In this document: piece by piece, positions 1 to 7,373 of the stretch
How the letters are laid out: the number at the start of each line of letters is the position of its first letter
How positions within the stretch are numbered: position 1 is the first letter of the stretch
DNA from: an uncultured Faecalibacterium sp.
GTDB taxonomy: Bacteria > Bacillota > Clostridia > Oscillospirales > Ruminococcaceae
DNA: 51,914 nucleotides
Reading direction: 5' to 3'
Assembly (NCBI GenBank): GCA_934511465.1
Contig: CAKSWG010000012.1
Location: 1-51,914, forward strand
The notes under the pieces: generated by a model
Seen by the model: only the letters and a program-made list of their open reading frames with translations
What the model was told of the DNA's origin: nothing
The model's database searches: none
Made by a program: the position numbers and the translations under genes

Positions 1-3000
1 GCCGAACATATCGGAAGATTTCTGCGCTTCGCTGGTGGATAATCCTGCGACATTGCGCATTTTTGTCGTGAGGAAAAGGTTCTTGTAAAAATGCGACTCG
101 TCCACAAAAAGCCTATCTACGCCCAACTGCTCAAAGGTGATAACATCATCCTTGCGCTCATCGGAGCGCAGCTTTTCCAGCTTGGTTTCCAGTGTTTTGC
201 GGGTCTTTTCCATCTGCTTGATGCTGAAATTTTCGCCAGCATTGGCTTTCAGTTCCTCGATGGCGGCAAGCGTTTCATCAATCTGCTCCTGAATGATGCG
301 CTCCTGCCGTTCATAAGACAGCGGAATACGCTCAAACTGGCTGTGGCCGATGATGACTGCATCATAGTCCCCGGTGGCGATTCTGGCGCAGAATTTTTTA
401 CGGTTGGCTGTTTCAAAATCCTTTTTCCGTGCCACCAGCAGCTTGGCATTGGGATAAAGGTGCAGGAACTCCGAAGCCCACTGCTCCGTCAGATGGTTGG
501 GAACGACAAAAAGGCTTTTCTGACACAGCCCCAGCCGTTTGGCTTCCATTGCGGAGGCCGCCATTTCAAATGTTTTGCCCGCTCCCACTTCGTGTGCAAG
601 TAGCGTATTACCGCCATAAAGCACATGAGCAATGGCATTGCGCTGGTGTTCCCGGAGGGTGATCTCCGGGTTCATACCGACAAAGTGGATATGGGAACCA
701 TCGTACTCTCGCGGTCTGCTGCTGTTGAACAACTCGTTGTACTGCTGCACCAGCGAAATGCGCCGCTGAGGGTCTTGCCAAATCCAGTTGGCGAAAGCAT
801 CTTTGATGACCTGCTGTTTCTGCTGTGCCAGCATGGTGTCCTTTTTGTTCAGTATGCGCTTCAGTCTGCCTTCTTCATCTTCGATGGTGTCATAGATGCG
901 TACATCTTTCAGGTTGAGTGTGTCTTCCAGAATCTTGTAGGCGTTGGCGCGGGATGTGCCGTAGGTTTCGGAGGAGATAATGTCACCTCTGCCCATAGCC
1001 GACTTGCCCTCAACGCGCCATTCTGCGGTATAGGGAGAATATCTCACCTTGACTGCATGGCGCAGATAGTAGGGAATCTGGAACGTTTCTGCCATGAACT
1101 TCTGAATAATTTCGGGCGGAAGCCATGTTGCACCCAGCCGTACATCAATTTCGGACGCTTCAAGGTCTTTCGGTTGTGCCTTTTCCAGTGCGGTGACATT
1201 GACCGCAAACTCCGGGTTGGTTTCGGCGGCAAGCTGTGCCATGCGCAGCTTTGCCCGGACGTTGCCGGACAGGTATTCGTCTGCCATCTGCCAGCCCGCT
1301 TCCGGGTCGGTGGGGTCTGCGCCGGGGTCTTTGAAAATCACACCGGACAGTTCGCTGGTGATGCGCCCATACTCGCCGGGAGTACCGAGCAACTCTGCCA
1401 TATAGGGTAAATCCACCCGGCCACGCTCTCCGATGGAAACTGCAAGGGCTTCCGTGGGAGTGTCCACGCTGGTGATGGTGCGTTCTGGGCGGATGGTGCG
1501 TTTGGTGAACATCGCCGCCTTGCTCTTGAGCTGCCCCTGCTCGTCCAAATTTTCCAGAGAACACAGCAGATAGTAAGAAGAATCCTGCTCAAATAATCTG
1601 CCGTTTTTGCGGTCATTCAACAAGCCATATTTGGCGGAAAAAGCATCGTAGGCAGTGTTCAGCTTTTCCTGCGTTGCTTTAATGTCGGCATCCGGGTAGT
1701 CGTTCAGCTGCTGGTCGATCAACTCATTGACGATTTGCCGCAGCTCCACCATCCCGGTCACACGGCCTTTGGCGGTGTCGGACAGCTCCACCTGTGTCAT
1801 GACGGAATTTTCCCGATAATACACCTCACCATCAACCACCGTGTAAGAGAAATTCTTCACATCTGGGTCAGCCGGGAGAATGTGCCGCTCATTTTCAGCA
1901 TCCGCAATATCTGGTGTTTCGACCTCGACTTCCGTGAACTGCCCCTCAATATGCTGGATGGCTTCTGCAAGCTGGTCCACCAGCACTGCGCCCTTGATGG
2001 GACGCACAGTGCATTCCTCCCGGCCATACTGGGTGCTTTCGGAAGTCAGTTCACCCAGCACCATCTCCGGGTGGTCTACGAAATACTGGTTGATGGCAAA
2101 ACCATCTTCCGTTTTGCCAAGCTGCACCCAGTCCGGCTCATGGTCGATAGGGCGGTCACGTTTTTGGAGGAAAATAATGTCGCTGACGACTTCTGTTCCT
2201 GCGTTTGCTTTGAACGCAGTGTTCGGCAGACGGATAGCACCCAGCAGATCAGCACGTTCGGCAATGTGCTTGCGGGCAGAAGAATCTTTGCTGTCCAGCG
2301 TGTAGCGACTGGTGACGAATGCCACGATGCCGCCCGGACGCACTTGGTCGATGGTCTTAGCGAAAAAGTAGTTGTGGATGCTGAAACCAAGTTTGTTATA
2401 AGCCTTGTCGTTTACCCGGTACTGGCCAAAGGGAACATTACCCACAGCAAGATCATAGAAGTCGCGGCGGTCAGTAGTTTCAAATCCGGCAACTTTAATG
2501 CTGGCTTCCGGGTAGAGCTTTTGCGCAATGCGGCCTGTGATGCTGTCCAGTTCCACACCATACAAGCGGCTGTCCTGCATGGTGTCTGGCAGCATCCCGA
2601 AGAAGTTGCCCACGCCCATGCTCGGCTCCAGAATGTTACCGCTGCGGAAACCCATGCGCTCCACTGCATCGTAGATGGCATGGATCACGGTAGGGTTGGT
2701 GTAGTGGGCGTTTAGAACAGAGCTACGGGCAGCGGCATATTCATCCTCGGAGAGCAGACCTTTCAGTTCCGTGTATTCCTTTGTCCAGTTGCTCTTGTCC
2801 GGGTCAAACGCATCCGGCAGACCACCCCAGCCGACATACTGTGCAAGCACTTCCTGTTCCTCGGCAGTGGCTCCACGCTGCTCCTGCTCCAACTGGAACA
2901 ACGTACGGATAGCTGCAATATTCCGGGCGTACTTCTGTTTTGCGCCGCCCTCGCCCAGATGATCGTCCGTGATGTGGAAGTTTCCGGCAGCTTCCGGCAC

Positions 3001-5361
3001 AGGTTCAACGTTCAAGGCTTCGTCTGCGGCGGCTGCATCCGGGAATGTCTGCCATTCGCCGTTGATCTCCACAGAGATAGGCAACTTGTCCAGTTTTTCA
3101 TCAGGCGTAGGCTCATCCTGCCGCAAACCGTCCTCGAACTGCTGCTTGTTCAGCACCTCGTTGCTCCACGAATAGCCCTGCGCACTGGTGTCGATGCGCA
3201 CATCGGTTTCGCCAACATAGCCGATTGTACCTTCGATGGTTTTGGTGGGAAGGTCTACAACAACGGAATCGCCAACCTTGTAATCAACTGCCTTTTCGGG
3301 AGCAGCATCAAGGGCTTCATCCTGCTGCTCGTACAATTCCCGGACAAGAGACAGCGATTCTTCTCGGAAAATCGGCATCCGTACATCGGCCAGAGCCATA
3401 TCCTGCAAGGAAACTTTGCCCTTGTCAAAATCCACCCCGTCAACCCGAAATTCCCGGCCATCCATATTGATAACGGAGCCGATGGGAAGATAATCCTCTT
3501 TGCGCAGGTACTTGGTCTGATGGTGAGTGCCATTCTCGCTTAACCCGGCAAGGTAGACGTTGTTGCCCGCAGACCACAATTCTTTTGATTTTCTCGCCCA
3601 TAAGCTAGGTGAAAAGCCGGAAACCTTAACTTCACCTAGTGCAGTCTTTTCAGTGAGCAAGATACCATTGATGATTTTGGAAACCTTTACGGCATCTTCT
3701 CCATAGAACATAAAATTGCCGCCGGCTTCAAATCCAACAAGAGTGTCCGGGTACTGTTCCTTTAATGCCGTGTATTCGGCAGCACTGGCGGCGTTCAGCT
3801 CAAGGGGAAACTCAATGGTTCTTTTCTCTTTGTCCGACAGGTAGCGGTCAGACTGAATCATCAGGTCGATATACTTTTCAACCTGATTCCAGCGGAGGAG
3901 CGTTTTCTGATGGTCGGGATAGTGTTCAAATGTCAGCCCCTTGCTGTCATGATCGAGCCAACCGCTGCTTCCGTCCAGATAGGTGTGCGAGGAGCCGCCG
4001 GGTCCGTTTGGGGCATATTCTTTCGCAAGAGCTTTTGCCCGGAGTTTTCGGTCAGGCTGGAGCTGATAAATTTTCCAGATGCGAAGTTTGCTGTTTTCAA
4101 AGTTAGAACCTCTCCGCAGCGCATTTTCGATCTCGGCCTGTGACAAAGAGAAAGCGGAGGGCGATTTTTCGCTCTCCGCTTGGTCGATGGATTCAATTTG
4201 TTCGGCTTCGGTGGGAATGTGGGCATCGAAGAAACTTAACTGTAGATCAGCTCGTTCATCACCAGCTCCTCGGCCTGTGCTTTCAGGCTGTTCATGTGCT
4301 GCACCCACTCCATCTGATGCTGTTCCTTGTTCGGAGCCGGGTTCTGTTTCAGCAGTTCCTGCATGGTCTGGTGCATCCGGCTCTCTGCGGTCTGCTCCAC
4401 TTCCAGCAGGTGCGGATGCAGAGTCCCCGACAGGAGCATCGAGTTGTACAGCACCGGGCGATGCTTCATCAGGTAAGTCCGGCGCAGTCGTCCGTACTTG
4501 CCCAGTGCTTTCTCCTGCTGGGGCAGGGTCAGGTTCGGGAGCTGGTAGTCCCCGATGGTCGAGTAGGTCACGTTCCGGCTGCTCATATTCATACTGGCTC
4601 CTTTCTACATTGCGGCGGCGGATTGTTGTTTTTACGGTTCTTTCAATGTTGCGTAGCACGTCCCGGCTACATTCGCTGACTGCGGTGCCCAGCGCATACA
4701 CGGCGGCAGGAGTTGAAAAGGAGAAGATGGCCTGAAAATCGTCCCGGTCAAAATGTCCCGCTGGCTCAAAGCCGCAGCGTTCGAGAACAGTGTAGGTGAT
4801 ACTGATTGCGGCGGCACTTTTGAACTGGAACTCCTGTCCGGCTTCATCATAATCCATCAGGAGAGAACCGTCAACGATGTCGAGAATGTCACCGCTGTTG
4901 TTATCCCAATAGGAATCCACCAGCTTGCCGCAAACATCCGCGATCTGCTGGCCGAGGTTTTCGTGATGGACACCGTATTCTCTGGCAAGCATTTCCGACA
5001 CAGGCTGCATCAGATCGGGGCCGAGCTGCCACACCTCCGGGTCACGAGAATTGCGGCGCACCCCGGTATCGCTCACATCAAAAACATAGTGCAGACGCGG
5101 CACACTGCTGGACTGGTCTAACAAGGCGATGCCTTTGGAGCCGCGCCGGACATAGCGATTCATGCGATCATTCCAGAGGTCGAAGCTGGCGCAGGCGGTG
5201 GCATCAGGCCGCTGGGCGTAAATCATGAGCTGGTCTGCATAGTTGTACTTGTACAGCCGGGATGCAGTGGTCAGGTAGTCCGTCCAGTTTTCCCAATACC
5301 GAGTCAGCTCTTTTGCCGTTTGCTGGGCAAGGTTGAGGTATTCTTGCGTTTTATTTGGCAT
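1..5361 (-). CDS. Giant ICE methylase/SNF2-type helicase, 3' end outside window
   Basis: This is one open frame of at least 1,787 residues that runs off the left edge. The start at 5361 has AGGAGG six bases upstream. The N-terminal part (1-190) resembles the ArdC-like/TOPRIM-associated start of these ICE proteins (YADQLMIYAQRPDAT). A disordered Pro/Ala/Glu/Asp/Ser-rich linker follows at about 255-375. An N6-adenine methylase-like domain shows the SAM motif EPSMGVGN near residue 910 and GNVPFG in place of the usual NPPY near 973. A superfamily 2 helicase follows, with Walker A HEVGAGKT near 1590 and DESH near 1753. Proteins of this layout are common in Tn1549/CTn-like elements, where they are thought to act on the incoming or replicating DNA; the exact role is unproven. 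Asn-Val-Pro-Phe for NPPY raises doubt about methylation activity. The linker also encodes TnpV in another frame. Confidence 0.9.
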   Translation of the reverse strand, partial: MPNKTQEYLNLAQQTAKELTRYWENWTDYLTTASRLYKYNYADQLMIYAQRPDATACASFDLWNDRMNRYVRRGSKGIALLDQSSSVPRLHYVFDVSDTGVRRNSRDPEVWQLGPDLMQPVSEMLAREYGVHHENLGQQIADVCGKLVDSYWDNNSGDILDIVDGSLLMDYDEAGQEFQFKSAAAISITYTVLERCGFEPAGHFDRDDFQAIFSFSTPAAVYALGTAVSECSRDVLRNIERTVKTTIRRRNVERSQYEYEQPERDLLDHRGLPAPEPDPAPAGESTGQVRTTAPDLPDEASPGAVQLDAPVGDSASAPAGSGADRREPDAPDHAGTAETEPGSEQGTASDGVGAAHEQPESTGRGAGDERADLQLSFFDAHIPTEAEQIESIDQAESEKSPSAFSLSQAEIENALRRGSNFENSKLRIWKIYQLQPDRKLRAKALAKEYAPNGPGGSSHTYLDGSSGWLDHDSKGLTFEHYPDHQKTLLRWNQVEKYIDLMIQSDRYLSDKEKRTIEFPLELNAASAAEYTALKEQYPDTLVGFEAGGNFMFYGEDAVKVSKIINGILLTEKTALGEVKVSGFSPSLWARKSKELWSAGNNVYLAGLSENGTHHQTKYLRKEDYLPIGSVINMDGREFRVDGVDFDKGKVSLQDMALADVRMPIFREESLSLVRELYEQQDEALDAAPEKAVDYKVGDSVVVDLPTKTIEGTIGYVGETDVRIDTSAQGYSWSNEVLNKQQFEDGLRQDEPTPDEKLDKLPISVEINGEWQTFPDAAAADEALNVEPVPEAAGNFHITDDHLGEGGAKQKYARNIAAIRTLFQLEQEQRGATAEEQEVLAQYVGWGGLPDAFDPDKSNWTKEYTELKGLLSEDEYAAARSSVLNAHYTNPTVIHAIYDAVERMGFRSGNILEPSMGVGNFFGMLPDTMQDSRLYGVELDSITGRIAQKLYPEASIKVAGFETTDRRDFYDLAVGNVPFGQYRVNDKAYNKLGFSIHNYFFAKTIDQVRPGGIVAFVTSRYTLDSKDSSARKHIAERADLLGAIRLPNTAFKANAGTEVVSDIIFLQKRDRPIDHEPDWVQLGKTEDGFAINQYFVDHPEMVLGELTSESTQYGREECTVRPIKGAVLVDQLAEAIQHIEGQFTEVEVETPDIADAENERHILPADPDVKNFSYTVVDGEVYYRENSVMTQVELSDTAKGRVTGMVELRQIVNELIDQQLNDYPDADIKATQEKLNTAYDAFSAKYGLLNDRKNGRLFEQDSSYYLLCSLENLDEQGQLKSKAAMFTKRTIRPERTITSVDTPTEALAVSIGERGRVDLPYMAELLGTPGEYGRITSELSGVIFKDPGADPTDPEAGWQMADEYLSGNVRAKLRMAQLAAETNPEFAVNVTALEKAQPKDLEASEIDVRLGATWLPPEIIQKFMAETFQIPYYLRHAVKVRYSPYTAEWRVEGKSAMGRGDIISSETYGTSRANAYKILEDTLNLKDVRIYDTIEDEEGRLKRILNKKDTMLAQQKQQVIKDAFANWIWQDPQRRISLVQQYNELFNSSRPREYDGSHIHFVGMNPEITLREHQRNAIAHVLYGGNTLLAHEVGAGKTFEMAASAMEAKRLGLCQKSLFVVPNHLTEQWASEFLHLYPNAKLLVARKKDFETANRKKFCARIATGDYDAVIIGHSQFERIPLSYERQERIIQEQIDETLAAIEELKANAGENFSIKQMEKTRKTLETKLEKLRSDERKDDVITFEQLGVDRLFVDESHFYKNLFLTTKMRNVAGLSTSEAQKSSDMFG
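4236..4592 (-). CDS. tnpV: TnpV, nested inside the giant helicase gene in another frame
   Basis: The 118-residue product matches the TnpV family over its whole length: an N-terminal YSTIGDYQLPNLTLP segment, the KYGRLRRTYL and YNSMLLSG motifs, and the C-terminal MEWVQHMNSLKAQAEELV ending in ELIYS. TnpV was named from Tn4451, where it is a small accessory protein. It has its own AAAGGAG five bases before the ATG. The whole gene lies inside the helicase coding sequence, shifted by one frame. The helicase frame stays open throughout and encodes a low-complexity Pro/Ala/Glu linker there. A match to a known family in one frame and a disordered linker in the other suggest overprinting, with TnpV as the constrained frame. 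Expression is inferred, not shown. Confidence 0.75.
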   Translation of the reverse strand: MNMSSRNVTYSTIGDYQLPNLTLPQQEKALGKYGRLRRTYLMKHRPVLYNSMLLSGTLHPHLLEVEQTAESRMHQTMQELLKQNPAPNKEQHQMEWVQHMNSLKAQAEELVMNELIYS

Positions 5362-5391
5362 GGCGTTCCTCCTTTCATTTTTTGTAAAAAT

Positions 5392-5417
5392 AAAAAACGA
5401 GTGGTCGATACCACTCG
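5392..5417 (-). terminator. Terminator after the HEPN-like cargo gene
   Basis: A perfect 7-bp stem (CGAGTGG/CCACTCG) with a 6-base loop is followed on the minus strand by TTTTTTATTTTT. It sits between the cargo gene and the giant helicase start only about 30 bases later. Helicase expression must therefore depend on read-through or on a promoter inside the cargo gene. Confidence 0.8.
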
Positions 5418-5431
5418 CATACGAATATATT

Positions 5432-6157
5432 TTATTGAGGGAGTTTTGTTTGAACGATGTTGATTTTTAAGCCGTATGAATCTTTATAGTGTTTGAGTAA
5501 TGAAAGATCTTCTTTATGCCACTCTTCGAGCATTTTAACGAGAGTATAATAATAGAGCCTGAGAATTTCCGAATATTCCGAAACACAACTAATAAGGCTA
5601 ATGCTATTCTCGATACGGTTTATATATTGTTTTGAAAGTGTAGACCACTTTTTGTACTCTAATAATTGCTCTTTTTCAAAACGGACATCGTTAATAAGGC
5701 GATGATCTTTTTCAGAAAATGTTTGACTGACTAGTGGATAGCCTTTATGGGTAATATAATTTCTGAAATCGTGCATAAAAGATGCCAACTCATTTTTTCC
5801 AAACGTTTCACTTGTGAACGCGTTTATTTTTTCATTCACTGCTGTGCCGATGTAATATTCATTTCTGAGTGCATACCAGTGATCTCTTACTGCAAATGCT
5901 GACATCAAGAAATTTGAAAATTGTCGCTGAAGTTCGAGATTGGTTTCATGGCGTAGGGAATAATTTGCTGGTTCCTTAAGCATCACCACAAGAGCAGGGG
6001 TGTTTATCTTATCGTGCCATTTTCGGAAACTTACGGCATTGGCATTACACACTAAAATGGCATCTATAAATGAAGTCAAACGAATATTGACTTCATATCC
6101 AGGCAATTTTCTGATATCAATAGAGCCTTGTTTGGATTCGCGTTCTTCGTCAGTCAT
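5432..6157 (-). CDS. HEPN-like cargo protein of unknown function
   Basis: The 241-residue protein has no family I can name with certainty. It is predicted to be mostly helical and carries FRNYITHKG at 131-139. That is an R-x4-H motif (R132, H137) in the form typical of HEPN RNases (RNxxxH), followed by a further helical stretch. The upstream ATG at 6169 overlaps GGAGG, so the second ATG at 6157, six bases after it, is chosen. The gene is visibly AT-richer than the ICE genes on both sides. It has an extended -10 promoter upstream and a strong terminator downstream. That is the layout of an independently expressed cargo gene. A role in phage or plasmid defence is plausible but inferred; no partner antitoxin is seen. 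Confidence 0.7.
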   Translation of the reverse strand: MTDEERESKQGSIDIRKLPGYEVNIRLTSFIDAILVCNANAVSFRKWHDKINTPALVVMLKEPANYSLRHETNLELQRQFSNFLMSAFAVRDHWYALRNEYYIGTAVNEKINAFTSETFGKNELASFMHDFRNYITHKGYPLVSQTFSEKDHRLINDVRFEKEQLLEYKKWSTLSKQYINRIENSISLISCVSEYSEILRLYYYTLVKMLEEWHKEDLSLLKHYKDSYGLKINIVQTKLPQ

Positions 6158-6202
6158 AGTATCCTCCATATAGATTGGCTATGAAATAGCTATATCATTT
6201 GA

Positions 6203-6231
6203 ATTATACCATATTGTTTGCCATTACAAAA
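6203..6231 (-). promoter_or_regulatory. Extended -10 promoter of the HEPN-like cargo gene
   Basis: On the minus strand TATAAT is directly preceded by TGG (extended -10). A weak -35 (TTTTGT at 17 bp or TTGTAA at 15 bp) lies upstream. It sits about 45 bases before the cargo gene start. Confidence 0.5.
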
Positions 6232-6235
6232 GAGG

Positions 6236-6259
6236 ATATGTATGCCGCCAAGCGGCGGC
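6236..6259. repeat. Recurring ICE hairpin with ATATGTA box, copy 1
   Basis: On the plus strand ATATGTA and one T are followed by GCCGCC, a 4-base spacer and GGCGGC. It follows the TTRAP stop codon. The same box beside a GC hairpin recurs at 9485-9509 and 17043-17070. The minus-strand side has no T-run, so it does not look like a normal terminator. Confidence 0.6.
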
Positions 6260-6265
6260 AAAAAT

Positions 6266-6469
6266 TTAGTCGAGCGGAAATTCCAACTCGGCAAATTCAG
6301 CATCGGTCATAAGTTTCAGCTTTTCAATGACCTGCTCGGACAATTCTCGCAGGGCGGTTTCATCGGGCATCAGGTAGCACTGCATGAGCCGCAGCTCCTG
6401 CATCAGCCCCAGCCGGGTGCCGGGATTGTAGAGGATCATCAGCATCAGTTCTTCACCATTAAAGTTCAT
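6266..6469 (-). CDS. TTRAP family transposon-transfer assisting protein
   Basis: The 67-residue acidic protein starts MNFNGEELMLMILYNPGTR and ends with the AELEFPLD tail typical of the TTRAP family found in Clostridia conjugative transposons. GAGGG lies six bases before the ATG at 6469. Its first 11 bases overlap the end of the LPD16-like gene, so translation is probably coupled. The biochemical role in transfer is not established. Confidence 0.75.
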   Translation of the reverse strand: MNFNGEELMLMILYNPGTRLGLMQELRLMQCYLMPDETALRELSEQVIEKLKLMTDAEFAELEFPLD

Positions 6470-7373
6470 GAGCATCCCTCGCTTTCCTGCACCCGATAGG
6501 GCTGCACTCCGGGGCATCGCATTTTTCTTTTGTGCCAGCAAGAGCAGCCAGCTTTTCCAGCGTAGAGTGCCGCTGGTTCAGCCCCAATTTTTCAGCTTCT
6601 GCGGCTCTGTCCATCACAAAATCATAATCCTGCAACAGCCGCCGACCTTTTTCCATGTGGTGCGCTTCCAGAATCTGCTCCCGGACTTCCTGAATCGTCA
6701 GTTCCGGGGCATCGACCTGACCGCCATCCATCACGGAGAAGTCGCTGTGGTAAATGGTGTAGTTCCAGCCCTCATCGGTAGATTGGATGGCAAGATAACC
6801 CTTGCCGCCCAATTCCCATGCGCCCTGTTCATCCTGTGTCTGAATCTCTGGGTAATAGTCGGCTCCATTGCGTTCCATCACCTCAGCAAACTGGCAGATG
6901 TGGAACACATTGCCCAGACCACCCATGTCAAAATGGTAATCGTCCAGATATTCCAGCCGTGACGTAAAACTACGGCCATCCGGGTAGTCCACCTGAATCA
7001 CACCACCATCAGGAACGCGGTGAAGATCGTCGTAATAGCTGTTGATGAGCCGAATATCGGGCGGTATCGTTTCGGGTTCCCAGATACGCCGCCTGCCGAT
7101 GCCAGCCTGCGGGATGGTTTCAAGGATTTTTACGCTTTCAAGTTGGATGGCCTTACGGTCATCGTCCGAAAGTTCAAACAGATACCAGTTCCGGGCAGCA
7201 GACATCATGTTCCTGCCATCCGGCGGCAGATTTTTTTCGGAGATCTGCCCGCTTTCCAGAGGTTCGCCCGTCACCTTATTATAGGTAGCAAAGCCGACAC
7301 CTGCGCCGTTCTCCCGGAGGTGCAGATAGCGTTCATCATTGATGAGGTAGATTGCTTCCTTCTTCTGCTCCAT
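6459..7373 (-). CDS. LPD16-like ICE protein
   Basis: The 304-residue soluble protein begins with a segment that resembles the large polyvalent protein-associated domain LPD16 (INDERYLHLRENGAGVGFAT, residues 11-30). A middle region is rich in Tyr and Asp, and the C-terminal part is helical. No catalytic motif is seen. The ATG shares its A with the TGA stop of topB (TGATG), and the 3' end overlaps the TTRAP gene, which places it in one coupled operon. LPD domains are usually linked to mobile-element DNA-processing proteins; a role near the topoisomerase is inferred. Domain assignment is from memory of the family and moderate in certainty. Confidence 0.6.
   Translation of the reverse strand: MEQKKEAIYLINDERYLHLRENGAGVGFATYNKVTGEPLESGQISEKNLPPDGRNMMSAARNWYLFELSDDDRKAIQLESVKILETIPQAGIGRRRIWEPETIPPDIRLINSYYDDLHRVPDGGVIQVDYPDGRSFTSRLEYLDDYHFDMGGLGNVFHICQFAEVMERNGADYYPEIQTQDEQGAWELGGKGYLAIQSTDEGWNYTIYHSDFSVMDGGQVDAPELTIQEVREQILEAHHMEKGRRLLQDYDFVMDRAAEAEKLGLNQRHSTLEKLAALAGTKEKCDAPECSPIGCRKARDAHEL

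Noticed and set aside
1735..2715. 326-codon plus-strand frame inside the helicase region
   Set aside because: The minus-strand helicase/methylase frame here carries the SAM-binding motif and is continuous; the plus frame is a shadow.
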